DNA from: Bacteroidia bacterium
GTDB taxonomy: Bacteria; Bacteroidota; Bacteroidia; Bacteroidales; CAJPTX01
Length of the DNA: 57,706 nt
NCBI GenBank assembly: GCA_905373665.1
Contig: CAJPTV010000001.1
Coordinates: 1-57,706, forward strand
Reading direction: 5' to 3'
Program-made: the position numbers and the translations under genes
Notes under the pieces: model-generated
Seen by the model: only the letters and a program-made list of their open reading frames with translations
Databases searched by the model: none
Told to the model about the DNA's origin: nothing
In this document: positions 33,517 through 43,156 of the stretch, piece by piece
How the letters are laid out: each line of letters begins with the position of its first letter
How positions within the stretch are numbered: position 1 is the stretch's first letter

Positions 33517-35121
33517 ATGGAGCTATCCCCATCCCCCGAATTACTCACTTTTGACTATTTGGTCGCGGGCAGTGGACTCGCGGGGTTGAGTGTCGCGCTT
33601 CGCGCAGCAAGATATGGGCGCGTGGCTATCGTAACCAAGTCGTGGGTACGTGAGAGCAATTCCTATTATGCACAAGGGGGCATAGCCGCCGTGACAGACC
33701 AAGGGGATAGCCCCGAGGAGCACCGCGCCGACACGCTACAGGCAGGACGCGGGCTGTGTGACTGGAGTGCGGTAGATGTGCTCGTACACGAAGCGCCGGA
33801 GCGCATCCAGGAGCTCATCGCAAGCGGGATGCACTTTGACCAAACCGACGGTCTGTTGGCCTTAGGCTTAGAGGGTGGGCATCACCGCCGCCGCATATTA
33901 CACGCCGGGGGGGACGCGACGGGGGCGCTGGTTACGAGCTTCCTCGCTAAGAAGGTCGCTGAGCACCCGAACATCGAAATCTTTGAAAACCATATCGTCT
34001 TGGAGCTCCTAATGCGTAGCCATGCGTGTTGGGGCTTTGCGTCGTGGAATATGCCACAGGGGCGCGAGCAGCTCTTTGTGGCGCGCCATACCTTCCTCAC
34101 GATCGGCGGGACGAGTGCGATTTACGCCCGCAGTACGAACCCCAATACGACGCTCGGTGACGGGGTAGCCATCGCTTGGCGTGCGGGGTGTCCGATCCAA
34201 GACTTCGAGTTTATCCAATTTCACCCCACGGCGCTTTATTCGCAAGAAAGCAATGCTTTTCTGATTAGCGAGGCGGTACGCGGCGAGGGGGCGCACCTCT
34301 ACAATGCGCGCGGTGAGCGCTTTATGGCGGGCAAATACCCGTTGGCGGAACTAGAACCCCGCGACGTTGTCGCGCGTGCCATAGCCCATGAAATCGACGG
34401 GGGCGATGCCCCTTACGTATGGCTCGACCTTCGCCACCTCGACCCACAGCACATATTGAACCGTTTCCCTACCATCGCGCGCCATTGCAGCGAGGTGGGG
34501 TATGACCTTACGCAGCGCATCCCCGTAGCGCCCGCGGCGCACTACATGGTGGGGGGCGTACACACGAATCTCTATGGGCAGACGAACGTGCCGAACCTGT
34601 ATGTGTGTGGCGAGCTCGCCTCGACGGGGATTATGGGCGCGAATCGCCTCGCCTCCAACTCGTTGATAGAGTGCTTGGTCTTTGGGCATCGTGCTGTCGA
34701 ACAGACGCGCGTCGTATCGAAACTGCCCCTCCCGACGGAGTTTACCCCTCACTTTACCTTCTCTCTAGAGGCAAGGGCTTTTTACCACAAAGTGCGGCAT
34801 GAGGTCGCAGAGCTACTTGCACGGGGTGTGGGCATAGTACGCACGGCGGAGAGTCTCGCTACGGCAAGCAAAGCGCTCAAAACGTTGGAAAAGGAGGTGG
34901 CGGCAGCGGGTATCCCCAGCGGGGAGGTCTATCATCACCTCAGCGAGAACCTCCTTATCGTAGCGCGCCTGTTAGTAGAAGGGGCAACGTACCGCACCGA
35001 AAGCCGCGGCGGACACTACCGTGCGGACTATCCCGAGGCAAGTCCTGAGTTCGTCTATCACACGGTGCAGCAGCAAGGGCAGCCGATCAGTAAGAAGCCT
35101 GTCGAGGCGAAGCCCCTGTGA
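33517..35121 (+). CDS. nadB: L-aspartate oxidase
   Basis: NadB oxidises L-aspartate to iminoaspartate, the first step of NAD synthesis; in anaerobes fumarate can be the electron acceptor. The 534-residue flavoprotein has the FAD-binding YLVAGSGLAGLSVALRAA (about 13), SYYAQGGIAAV (about 48), the substrate motif QFHPTALY (about 237), REG-like SEAVRGEGAHLYN and AAHYMVGGVHTNLYGQT (about 345), and a helical C-terminal domain. ATG 33517 is used because the nucleotide-binding strand follows at once; the frame is open further upstream but has no family similarity. A possible -7 box TACCTTTA is at 33478-33485. nadA and nadC are not in the window. Confidence 0.94.
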   Translation: MELSPSPELLTFDYLVAGSGLAGLSVALRAARYGRVAIVTKSWVRESNSYYAQGGIAAVTDQGDSPEEHRADTLQAGRGLCDWSAVDVLVHEAPERIQELIASGMHFDQTDGLLALGLEGGHHRRRILHAGGDATGALVTSFLAKKVAEHPNIEIFENHIVLELLMRSHACWGFASWNMPQGREQLFVARHTFLTIGGTSAIYARSTNPNTTLGDGVAIAWRAGCPIQDFEFIQFHPTALYSQESNAFLISEAVRGEGAHLYNARGERFMAGKYPLAELEPRDVVARAIAHEIDGGDAPYVWLDLRHLDPQHILNRFPTIARHCSEVGYDLTQRIPVAPAAHYMVGGVHTNLYGQTNVPNLYVCGELASTGIMGANRLASNSLIECLVFGHRAVEQTRVVSKLPLPTEFTPHFTFSLEARAFYHKVRHEVAELLARGVGIVRTAESLATASKALKTLEKEVAAAGIPSGEVYHHLSENLLIVARLLVEGATYRTESRGGHYRADYPEASPEFVYHTVQQQGQPISKKPVEAKPL

Positions 35122-35198
35122 TACAGCGCATGATTACGCGCCTTTGTTCTAAGCATTTATCGCAATAATCGTCCGTCGTGCCAGACGGACTTTCCCAG

Positions 35199-37664
35199 AT
35201 GTTACCATACTCTTTTCAAGAACTTCAGTGGGCTATCCCCTCTAGCGAGATTCGCGGACGGCGAGACGTTGCCCCGATACGTGAGATAGCCATCGATAGC
35301 CGCCTAGTCACCGAGGGCGAACACCTCCTTTTCTTTGCCCTACAGGGCGAACACCACGATGCGCACCACTACATAGAGCAGCTTTATAACGAGCACCACG
35401 TGCGGTGCTTTGTCGTCTCCGAGGCTTGGTCGGGCTATCGTCTCCTTCCCGAGGCAACCTTCTTTTGCGTAGCAGACACTCGGCGTGCGCTGCAACAGTT
35501 CGCTAGTTACCACCGCCAGCGCTTTCAAATCCCCGTGGTGGGGATTACGGGGAGCAACGGCAAGACGGTCGTTAAGGAATGGCTGAGCGAGGTCTTGTCG
35601 ACCCGCTGGCGCGTCAATCATAGCCCTAAGAGTTATAACTCGCAGGTGGGCGTACCGCTTTCGGTGCTAGGACTTGCCCCCAAGGATGAGCTCGGGGTTT
35701 ACGAGGCGGGGATCTCCCTCCCGGGCGAAATGGAACGTCTCCGCGAGATAATCCGTCCCACGCTTGGTATTTTCACCAACCTTGGGCTTGCCCACCAAGC
35801 TCATTTCCCAGACCTCGAGACCAAGGGGCGCGAAAAGCTATGCCTGTTTAACGATGCGAAAAAGCTCGTGGTGTGTAAGGATCAGGCGCTGCTCTACCGC
35901 CTTGCTAGTGCCTTCGCTCAGGAACATGGGGTAACGCTCGTCTCGTGGTCACGCACGGGAGAAGAGGCGGACTGGCAGGTAAGGCTCTCTGAGGGAAAGA
36001 ACGTCACGTTGCAGGATCGAGAGGGGCATACCTACCGCGGCGTGCTGCCTGCTTCTGATGCGGCAAGTGTGGAGAATGCGCTGCATACGCTCGTAGCCAG
36101 TGCCACGCTTGGGATGCCGATGGATGAGGCGCTTCGTGCCCTTGAGAACGTACGTACTGTGGCCATGCGGCTGGAACGACGTGAGGGGGTTAACGGACTT
36201 GCCCTTATCAACGATAGTTACAGCTGCGACCTCGAATCGCTAGAGGCAGCCCTCGGCTTTCTTTGCCAACAGGCGGGAGGGGCGAACCGTGGGCTTATCC
36301 TCTCAGATATTGACCAGTCGGGGCTCTCCCCATCCGAGCTTTACGGACGCGTACGTGCGCTTTTAGAAAAGTACGGCGTAGAGCTCCTTGTGGGGATCGG
36401 GGAGGAGATCCGTGCGCTGACGTCCTTCTACCCCAAGGCGTTTTTTTACCCCACACCAGAGGAGTTTCTTGCAGCGCACCTGCGCGAACCCTTAGAGGGG
36501 TATGCGGTGCTCGTCAAAGGGGCGCGCCGTTTCGGGTTTGAGCGTGTTTCGCAGCAGTTAGAACGGCGCATTCACCGAACGGTCATGGAGGTTAACCTTG
36601 GGGCGCTGGAAACGAACCTGAACTGGTTTCGCGGACGGTTGCGCCACGGCGTGAAGATGCTGGTTCTTGTAAAGGCGTTTGCTTACGGCAATGGGCTGGG
36701 CGAGCTGGCGCAGTTCCTTCAATATCACAAGGTGGATTACCTCGGGGTAGCATTTACTGACGAGGGCTTTGCGCTGCGCAGTGCAGGGATTACGCTCCCG
36801 ATCCTCGTCCTTAATCCTGCCCCTGATGCCCTGCCTGCGATGTTGGCTTATAACCTCGAGCCCAATATATTTTCCCTGTCCCTGCTCCGTGCCTTTGAGG
36901 AAGCGGCGGCAGAGGCAGGCAAGCATGATTACCCGATTCACCTCAAGATGGATACGGGCATGCACCGCGTGGGCTTCATGGAGGAGGATTTACCCGAGCT
37001 CATTACCGCGCTACGCGGCTGTACACACCTGCGCGTTGTCTCCATCTTTAGTCACCTTGCAGGGGCAGACGAACAGGCCTTAGATAGCTTTACACACGGG
37101 CAACTGGAACGTTTCGAGCGGATGTCATCGCAAGTCATGGCGAGCCTCTCTTACCGTCCGATGCGGCACATCCTTAACTCGGCTGGGCAGGAACGTTTCC
37201 CACAGTGGCAGTATGATATGGTACGCCTCGGCATCGGCTTACATGGGCTCTCCTGCTGCGGTAACAGCGAATTACGCCCTGTCGCTTCGTTAAAGACCTT
37301 TGTCGCGCAGATAAAGGAGCTTGAGGTAGGACACACCGTAGGGTATGGATGTCGCGGGAAAATACCCGTTAAAAAGCGTATTGCGACCATCCCTGTCGGT
37401 TATGCCGATGGTTACAGTCGACGTCTAGGGAATGGCGTAGGGAAAGTATCTATCAACGGGCAACTTGCCCCCACCATTGGCAACATCTGTATGGATACGT
37501 GCATGTTGGATATTACGGGGCTCAGTGTGCAGGAGGGCGATGCTGTCACACTCTTTGGTGATAGCCCAACGATTGAGGAGCTGGCAGCGTGGTTAGGGAC
37601 AATCCCTTACGAGGTGCTCAGTGACATCTCGCCCCGCATCCCGCGTACGTACTATACGGAGTAG
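35199..37664 (+). CDS. murF-alr: bifunctional MurF - alanine racemase fusion
   Basis: One 821-residue chain joins two wall-precursor enzymes. Residues about 1-450 are MurF, which adds D-Ala-D-Ala to the UDP-MurNAc-tripeptide: Mur ligase P-loop GITGSNGKTVVKEW (about 115), NSPKSYN-like HSPKSYNSQVGVPLS and LINDSYSCD (about 338). Residues about 460-821 are alanine racemase, which makes D-Ala: PLP Lys in VLVKAFAYGNG (about 491), MDTGMHRVGF, HILNSAGQ and the C-terminal catalytic Tyr region VGYGCRGK. The fusion is known in Bacteroidota. ATG 35199 is preferred over GTG 35178. The gene is convergent with holB, six bases apart. Confidence 0.95.
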   Translation: MLPYSFQELQWAIPSSEIRGRRDVAPIREIAIDSRLVTEGEHLLFFALQGEHHDAHHYIEQLYNEHHVRCFVVSEAWSGYRLLPEATFFCVADTRRALQQFASYHRQRFQIPVVGITGSNGKTVVKEWLSEVLSTRWRVNHSPKSYNSQVGVPLSVLGLAPKDELGVYEAGISLPGEMERLREIIRPTLGIFTNLGLAHQAHFPDLETKGREKLCLFNDAKKLVVCKDQALLYRLASAFAQEHGVTLVSWSRTGEEADWQVRLSEGKNVTLQDREGHTYRGVLPASDAASVENALHTLVASATLGMPMDEALRALENVRTVAMRLERREGVNGLALINDSYSCDLESLEAALGFLCQQAGGANRGLILSDIDQSGLSPSELYGRVRALLEKYGVELLVGIGEEIRALTSFYPKAFFYPTPEEFLAAHLREPLEGYAVLVKGARRFGFERVSQQLERRIHRTVMEVNLGALETNLNWFRGRLRHGVKMLVLVKAFAYGNGLGELAQFLQYHKVDYLGVAFTDEGFALRSAGITLPILVLNPAPDALPAMLAYNLEPNIFSLSLLRAFEEAAAEAGKHDYPIHLKMDTGMHRVGFMEEDLPELITALRGCTHLRVVSIFSHLAGADEQALDSFTHGQLERFERMSSQVMASLSYRPMRHILNSAGQERFPQWQYDMVRLGIGLHGLSCCGNSELRPVASLKTFVAQIKELEVGHTVGYGCRGKIPVKKRIATIPVGYADGYSRRLGNGVGKVSINGQLAPTIGNICMDTCMLDITGLSVQEGDAVTLFGDSPTIEELAAWLGTIPYEVLSDISPRIPRTYYTE

Positions 37665-37670
37665 GGGAGG

Positions 37671-38801
37671 CTATTTCCGCTTCTTAATCAACTTAGCGTG
37701 ACGGATAGCAAGGTCGGTGAAGACGATCGTCATGTTACAGTTGTCGTTCACCTGCTTATAAGCATCGGAATACTGCTGGAGGAGCTTACCCACATTCGCG
37801 CCATCGATGAAAGGGCTTACCTTTCGTGAGAAATCCAACTCCTCGCCAAGGATAAGCGCCAAGTCTTCGCGCCCGAGGTGAAGAATAAACATCTCCCGCA
37901 GCAGCTGTGCAAAGTAGTAGAGCATTTGGCGCTGCTCCTCGCGTCCGAACTTAGCCATCTCGTCTGCCCAGCCGAGCATCGACTCATAGTCGCGTAAATA
38001 GGCAAGCCGCAAAAGCCGCTGGAATAGGCTAAGATAGGGCGTGTCGTGTGAACGGATGAGCGCGCGCGCCGTGATGTAACTCCCTTGGGCTATCCGCACC
38101 TTTTTTTCCACCTGCTCACCGATTATCCCCTCGCGGGCAAAAGCATCTGTAAGCTCTTCAACCGAAAGCGGCGGCAAAAAGACCTCTTGCACACGCGAAC
38201 GAATGGTCGGCAAGAGTAGCTCCGGATGCAACGACACAAGAAAGAAGAGCGTGTACGGACGCGGCTCTTCTAGGATCTTAAGCAGCTTGTTAGAGGCCTC
38301 CTCCTCCATCAGTTCGGGGAGGTAGATAAAGACCACTCGGAAGCCATTACCTAGACGGGCGGTTTTCAATGTATCGATAATATCCGTTGCTGCCTCTATG
38401 GGTAGGCGTATCTTCTTTGACCCGTCCTTCGACCACTGCAACGCCCACGTGGCTTGCGTCAAGTAGGGGGTCTCTTTCAAAAGGGGCTTTAAGCGTTCGA
38501 TGGGCAGGAGCTCATCTTTCGCAAACTCACTCAGCGCGCCTGCATAAGGGGCATAGAAGTGAAAGTCGAAGTTTCGGAATTCTTGATACGTTTTGCACGA
38601 ACGACACACCCCACACGAATCGCCCTCGGGCGTAGGCTTTGAACAGTTAACATACTGCGCAAAGGCAAGGGCTAACGGAAAAACGCCGCTCCCCTCGTTG
38701 CCCGTAAAGAGTAGTGCGTGTGGTATGCGCCCCTGTGCCACATATTGGCGCAGCAATCGCTTGACGCGCTCCTGCCCGTAAATTTCGCTAAACAACATCA
38801 C
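37671..38801 (-). CDS. holB: DNA polymerase III delta-prime subunit
   Basis: The 376-residue protein is the delta-prime clamp-loader subunit. The N-terminal AAA+ fold has the degenerate P-loop FTGNEGSGVFPLALAFA, where the lysine is replaced by Val, as expected for a non-hydrolysing subunit. A zinc site is formed by Cys in NCSKP and CGVCRSC (about 52-70). KLLKILEEPRPYTLFFLVS (about 175) is the sensor-1/arginine-finger region. The C-terminal helical part is typical of Bacteroidota. It overlaps the waaA stop by four bases, so waaA-holB are coupled. Confidence 0.93.
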   Translation of the reverse strand: MMLFSEIYGQERVKRLLRQYVAQGRIPHALLFTGNEGSGVFPLALAFAQYVNCSKPTPEGDSCGVCRSCKTYQEFRNFDFHFYAPYAGALSEFAKDELLPIERLKPLLKETPYLTQATWALQWSKDGSKKIRLPIEAATDIIDTLKTARLGNGFRVVFIYLPELMEEEASNKLLKILEEPRPYTLFFLVSLHPELLLPTIRSRVQEVFLPPLSVEELTDAFAREGIIGEQVEKKVRIAQGSYITARALIRSHDTPYLSLFQRLLRLAYLRDYESMLGWADEMAKFGREEQRQMLYYFAQLLREMFILHLGREDLALILGEELDFSRKVSPFIDGANVGKLLQQYSDAYKQVNDNCNMTIVFTDLAIRHAKLIKKRK

Positions 38802-40060
38802 CTTTGCGTATTACACAGCCGGGCATTGATTCTGCTGCATACACGCTCCGAAGCTCCTACGTTGGAAAAGACATAGTCGCGCGCTATCCGCCCCATTTGC
38901 GCTCTCAATTCCTCATCCTCAAAGAGCTGAGAAAAGTTCTTTTGAAACGCCTCTTGGGTACTAAGCGCCTGCGCACCGCCCAACTCGAGGAGATCGAGCG
39001 CCTCACGGAACGCCATATAATGCGGTCCAAAGAGCACAGGAAGCCCAAATGCCGCAGGTTCGAGCGTGTTGTGTATTCCAACCCCAAATCCACCGCCAAC
39101 GTAGGCTAATTGCCCGTAATGGTAAATAGAAAATAGCAACCCCACGGTGTCTACGACCAAGTAGCGCGCACACGTCCACTCGGCTGGGGTGTAGGGTGCA
39201 GTGTAACGCACCGCGTTCCCCTCATAACGCTTAAGCCAAGCCTCTATCTCTGATTCGTGAATCTCGTGCGGCACAATCACACATTTCCACCCCTCGGGCA
39301 GCGTGTCGAATATCGGGGTAAGATGCTCCGCATCCGCCCCCCAGATACTTCCTGCCACGAGGAGCTTTGCCCCTGCAGCGAACCCCTCTAGCTTTTCCAA
39401 GGCTACGGTCTTGCCAGCCCCCTCTTCTACGCGATCAAAGCGCGTGTCGCCGACCACCTCTACGCCTTGGGTGATGCCGTGGCTTGCCAAGAGGTCTCGC
39501 GAACGTTCGTCCTGCACCAACAGCGCCTCGAAAAGCAACAACCAACGTCGGTAGTGCTTGCCATAGCCCTTGAAAAAAGCCTGCTCTGGACGAAAGATCC
39601 CCGACACGAGATAGGTAGGAACGCCCCCACGGTGCAGCTCGCGGAGGAAGTAATACCAGAACTCATACTTCACAAAGACCGCCACCGTGGGACGCACGAC
39701 CTCTAGAAAGCGTCGCGCATTGCGTGGGGTATCTAGCGGTAAGTAGCCCACATAATCGGCTTGTGCGTAGTGCTTACGCACCTCATACCCCGAAGGTGAA
39801 AAGAAGGTAACGACCAGTTGCCAGTCCGGATGCTCACGCTTGAAGCGCTCCATCACTGGACGCCCCTGTTCAAACTCGCCCAACGAAGCACAATGAAACC
39901 AAATGACCTTTCCCTCTACGGGCGTAAACGACCGCCGTAAACGCTCGTACCACCCTCGACGTCCCTGCACCCAGAGCCTCGCCTTCGGATGCCAAAGCGC
40001 AAACAAGCGAAGCAAGAGACCATAACTCCCGATTCCGAGTCGATAGAGCAATGTCCACAT
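38798..40060 (-). CDS. waaA: 3-deoxy-D-manno-octulosonic acid transferase
   Basis: The 420-residue protein transfers Kdo from CMP-Kdo to lipid A precursor at the inner membrane. It has an N-terminal membrane anchor (about 1-22), WFHCASLGEFEQGRPV (about 53, with the catalytic Glu), KYEFWYYFLRELHRGGVPTYLVSG (about 130, quoted in part), the GT-B linker, VPHEIHESEI (about 247) and YVGGGFGVGIHNTLEPAAFGLPV (about 313, in part). Length and motif order are normal. It lies between the NYN-CSD gene (33 bases) and holB (overlap). Confidence 0.95.
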   Translation of the reverse strand: MWTLLYRLGIGSYGLLLRLFALWHPKARLWVQGRRGWYERLRRSFTPVEGKVIWFHCASLGEFEQGRPVMERFKREHPDWQLVVTFFSPSGYEVRKHYAQADYVGYLPLDTPRNARRFLEVVRPTVAVFVKYEFWYYFLRELHRGGVPTYLVSGIFRPEQAFFKGYGKHYRRWLLLFEALLVQDERSRDLLASHGITQGVEVVGDTRFDRVEEGAGKTVALEKLEGFAAGAKLLVAGSIWGADAEHLTPIFDTLPEGWKCVIVPHEIHESEIEAWLKRYEGNAVRYTAPYTPAEWTCARYLVVDTVGLLFSIYHYGQLAYVGGGFGVGIHNTLEPAAFGLPVLFGPHYMAFREALDLLELGGAQALSTQEAFQKNFSQLFEDEELRAQMGRIARDYVFSNVGASERVCSRINARLCNTQR

Positions 40061-40093
40061 CTCCTAACGCAGCGAGACGACGCTACTTAAGAC

Positions 40094-41086
40094 TTAGCGG
40101 TAAGAGGGGATGCGTCGTAAACGCTTAGCGACCTGATCGCCTTCGTCATTGTGTACGATGGTGCACTCCATCATATCGCCCACTTGCAACTGCATGATGT
40201 CCACATTCTCCAAGTCTTGGCGATAAAAGAAAAGATTGTTAGGCGGGTACTTAATAAAACCGTACCCCTTTGCAGGATTGAGCATCATGATCGGCCCACG
40301 GTAACGTACCCCCTCGGTCTCCTTCTCATCGCCGTTCTCGAAACTATCCTCGTCCTGCTCATCAGCATTGGCGTCGAGCATTAGGTGCGAATCGTTATTC
40401 AACGAAGCATCGTTCATGCGGGAACTGGAGTTGCTCTCTACCGAGACAAAGAGGTCTTCGACATACTCCACACCCTCTTCCAACCCATCGTCGATAATCG
40501 TGTGCGCTGCAACCGGATAGGTCACCTCCTGCAACAGATCCTGCGCCGTACGGGTAACAATGTCGCGCCCCGAGTCATCCACGTAGGCAAACTCCCAGTT
40601 CAACACCATGGTCTTTACCCCGAGGGAGTTCAGCTTGCGTACGAGCGGCACATACTCCCCGTCAGAGGTGATAAGCACCAGCACGTCAAACTTCTTAATC
40701 AGCGTCTGTTCGTAAGCCTCGAGCGCCAACCAGACATCGATCCCCTTCTCTTCTTTCTTACCACTTCGGGTGCGCAAAGGGAGGAAGTGCGAGACGATCC
40801 CCACCGACATCAGGATGTCGTCAAAGACACGGTCGTTATAAAGCTGATTCCCGCGCTGCGAAGCCTCCTGCGCGCTCAATCGCCCACGGAAATAGTGCGC
40901 ACCGATGATGCGACTATACTGCACCGGGATCTCCTCGGCGTCGGCGACCAGATGGCGTATGAAATTGTGGAAGGCTGGCAGACTCAAGCGCTGACGCATT
41001 GAGTGGAAATAGTTGTAGTAATTACTCACGTGTAAGAAGTAATTTCCGTCGTAGAACACCCCGATTTTCAGAATCTCGTTACTCAT
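40094..41086 (-). CDS. NYN-domain (LabA/DUF88-like) protein with C-terminal cold-shock-like domain
   Basis: The 330-residue protein has an N-terminal NYN domain (about 7-190), the PIN-like RNase fold: IGVFYDGNYF (first catalytic Asp), EEKGIDVWLALEAYEQ (KGIDV acidic site) and LVLITSDGEYVPLVRKLNSLGVK (third acidic site, quoted in part). A low-complexity acidic linker rich in Asp, Glu, Ser and Asn spans about 205-260. The last 65 residues (GPIMMLNPAKGYGFIKYPPN, then a YR-rich strand) look like a cold-shock/S1-type nucleic-acid-binding fold. Together they suggest a ribonuclease with its own RNA-binding domain. It has its own TACTTTTG promoter at 41143-41150 and may be co-transcribed with waaA. 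Confidence 0.85.
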   Translation of the reverse strand: MSNEILKIGVFYDGNYFLHVSNYYNYFHSMRQRLSLPAFHNFIRHLVADAEEIPVQYSRIIGAHYFRGRLSAQEASQRGNQLYNDRVFDDILMSVGIVSHFLPLRTRSGKKEEKGIDVWLALEAYEQTLIKKFDVLVLITSDGEYVPLVRKLNSLGVKTMVLNWEFAYVDDSGRDIVTRTAQDLLQEVTYPVAAHTIIDDGLEEGVEYVEDLFVSVESNSSSRMNDASLNNDSHLMLDANADEQDEDSFENGDEKETEGVRYRGPIMMLNPAKGYGFIKYPPNNLFFYRQDLENVDIMQLQVGDMMECTIVHNDEGDQVAKRLRRIPSYR

Positions 41087-41142
41087 TGGATACTTGGTAT
41101 ATGATCGTGTATTTTGATAAGCCTTTTACCACGCTCTTTGCG

Positions 41143-41150
41143 CAAAAGTA
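41143..41150 (-). promoter_or_regulatory. -7 box of the NYN-CSD gene
   Basis: TACTTTTG on the minus strand, about 57 bases upstream of ATG 41086. Confidence 0.55.
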
Positions 41151-41222
41151 CGAAGAAAATGAAATATAGAAGCGCATTTTAAGAAAGCGAGGCGAAAAGC
41201 AACAAAAGGTAGCTATAAAAAA

Positions 41223-41243
41223 AGCCCCGCACACGGCGGGGCT
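41223..41243 (-). terminator. terminator after the C69 peptidase gene
   Basis: The eight-base perfect stem AGCCCCGC/GCGGGGCT with a five-base loop is followed on the minus strand by seven T residues. Confidence 0.9.
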
Positions 41244-41266
41244 CTCGTTTGTTTTTGCTACAAAGA

Positions 41267-43003
41267 CTATTTGCTTCGATTCTCGAGCTTATCGCCCGTC
41301 GAGCGAATCAAGCACTCTTTCCACCAATCCGGATACTCGGGGTTGTCCACCTTCACAGGTATGTCTTTTGACTCGGGGGTGTGGAGGAACTTGCCGTCGA
41401 CCTCTTTCTTCACGTTCCCATCAATGTACTTCATCAGAAGGAACTCATGGAGCGACTCCCAATCCTTCATCGTTTGTGCGACAACGGTATTCGAATAGTT
41501 GGTTACGAACTCGACCGCCTTGTCTGGGTTGCTCTTATAGAGCTCCTCTGCCTGCTTATCTACGTTCTTTACTCCATCAATAAAGCTGTTTTCTAGACGG
41601 AGCTGCTCCTTGCGGAGGTCTGCGTGCATGAGGTCGTAGCGGAGGTAGCAGTAGTTCGTTACTTTGTTGAAGAGCCAGAAAGCACTCGTAGAGGAATAAC
41701 GGAGCAGACTCCCATTTCCCTGTTGGTAAGCGAGCGGGATGCGCGTCATGCTCGAGTACATCGGCGTAAAGACCGTCGAAGCCGCATCATCTACACCAAA
41801 CCAAAGAATACCGCCCACGGGGTCAGGAAGCCACGAACGGCTCTGCGAAACAAAGACAAACCCCGTCTGCTGCGTAGCCGTTGCACGCTCATGAACATAA
41901 TCCTTTCCGTTATGCTTCCACGTCATCGGACGCCAACGGTATGGGAGCGCGTGCGGCCCTGCGCCAAAGTCCTTAGTCATATCGAGCTCGGTGCCTTCGA
42001 GGTGGTCGCGCATAGCGTCCATCACATCGTGCACGTCGAGTTTACGGTCGGGTTTAATCCACAACGGCATCTTGTGCGCCAAATTCCAACCCTTAGCGTA
42101 GTCGATATACTCCTTCATTTCGCTGTTCACCGAATTGAAGAACGACCATACGCGCACCTCGCAAAAACGCGCACCACCGAAATCCACAGGTGCATACGCA
42201 TCGCAGAAGCTAAACTCAGCATCCTTGCCGCTGAAGTACTTCATCTGGCGCGCGAAAGAGATCACGTCGTGTGCATATACCGTCTCGACCTCAGGATTGA
42301 AAATTTTGTTCAACTGCTTGCTTGTGATAGAGGTCTTGCCGTTAGCGAGCGGGAAGGTGGTAATACGTGCTTGGTTTGCATGTGCACACACATAGCCGTC
42401 GGGGATGCGGCGTGCGACCCACACCATACCGCGACGTGTGTTTTCCATCTGCTTCGTCTTCTTGTTCATCTGCAGGTCAATGCCCTTGCTGATGAGATCC
42501 ATCACCCACACCTCGTTCGGGTCGGCAATAGAGAAAGACTCGCCCGAGCTCGCATAGCCGTAACGCTCGGTGAGTTCCGAAATCATCTTGATAGCTTCAC
42601 GCGCAGTCTTGCAGCGTTGTAGGGTGATGTAAATGAGCGACCCGTAGTCGATAATCCCCGTCGAATCTTGCAGCTCGTGGCGACCGCCATAGGTGGTTTC
42701 TCCGATGGCGAGCTGATGCTCGTTCATATTCCCCACCACGTTGTAGGTTTCGGCAGCTTGCTCAATCTCGCCGAGGTACTTCTGCGAATCCCACTCATAG
42801 ACCTTGAGCATCGTCCCCTTGGGGTACTTTGCAGCAGGCCAGTGGTAGAGCTCGCCATAGAGATAGTGCGAGTCTGCAGCATAAGAGATCATACACGATC
42901 CGTCCTTAGACGCACCTTTGGTTACGAGAAAGTTCGTACATGCCGATGCGGGAACGCTCGCCCCTACCAAGATTGCGAGTGCTGCCCATAGCTTTCCTTT
43001 CAT
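41267..43003 (-). CDS. C69-family dipeptidase (N-terminal-nucleophile)
   Basis: The 578-residue protein starts with a signal peptide (about 1-21) that ends directly before Cys22 in ACTNFLVTKGASKDG. In peptidase family C69/U34 this Cys becomes the N-terminal nucleophile after cleavage. Further family motifs are NMNEHQLAIGETTYGGR (about 93), DYGSLIYITLQRCKTAREAI (about 118) and SFSIADPNEVWVMDLI (about 155). It is an exported dipeptidase that would feed short peptides to the cell, matching the cytosolic PepD. It has a TATATTTG promoter box, an AGGAGAGGAG ribosome site and its own terminator. Confidence 0.94.
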   Translation of the reverse strand: MKGKLWAALAILVGASVPASACTNFLVTKGASKDGSCMISYAADSHYLYGELYHWPAAKYPKGTMLKVYEWDSQKYLGEIEQAAETYNVVGNMNEHQLAIGETTYGGRHELQDSTGIIDYGSLIYITLQRCKTAREAIKMISELTERYGYASSGESFSIADPNEVWVMDLISKGIDLQMNKKTKQMENTRRGMVWVARRIPDGYVCAHANQARITTFPLANGKTSITSKQLNKIFNPEVETVYAHDVISFARQMKYFSGKDAEFSFCDAYAPVDFGGARFCEVRVWSFFNSVNSEMKEYIDYAKGWNLAHKMPLWIKPDRKLDVHDVMDAMRDHLEGTELDMTKDFGAGPHALPYRWRPMTWKHNGKDYVHERATATQQTGFVFVSQSRSWLPDPVGGILWFGVDDAASTVFTPMYSSMTRIPLAYQQGNGSLLRYSSTSAFWLFNKVTNYCYLRYDLMHADLRKEQLRLENSFIDGVKNVDKQAEELYKSNPDKAVEFVTNYSNTVVAQTMKDWESLHEFLLMKYIDGNVKKEVDGKFLHTPESKDIPVKVDNPEYPDWWKECLIRSTGDKLENRSK

Positions 43004-43040
43004 GAGTTCTCCTCTCCTTAGTGATTAAATAACAGCCTTA

Positions 43041-43048
43041 CAAATATA
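43041..43048 (-). promoter_or_regulatory. -7 box of the C69 peptidase gene
   Basis: TATATTTG on the minus strand, 37 bases before ATG 43003. A purine-rich AGGAGAGGAG precedes the ATG. Confidence 0.65.
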
Positions 43049-43110
43049 GCAAGAGGATTTTAATTACACATTGATAATCTTAAAGCTAAGCGCTAGGCTT
43101 TCATATCCCC

Positions 43111-43151
43111 TAGCCCCTCTTTTACCACGGGGGCGCGTCTCCTTAGCGCTA
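43111..43151 (+). repeat. solo copy of dispersed repeat block A
   Basis: The block runs CTAGCCCCTCTTTTACCACG, then GGGGCGCG and CCTTAGCGCTA. It aligns with block A at 47813-47851 and with the reverse complements at 47608-47652 and 57604-57642. It lies between the C69 promoter and the recG stop (43157). Confidence 0.6.
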
Positions 43152-43156
43152 GAGGG

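Noticed and set aside
41624..42622. 332-codon plus-strand frame opposite the C69 peptidase
   Set aside because: Composition is that of an antisense shadow and the peptidase on the other strand is complete with promoter and terminator.
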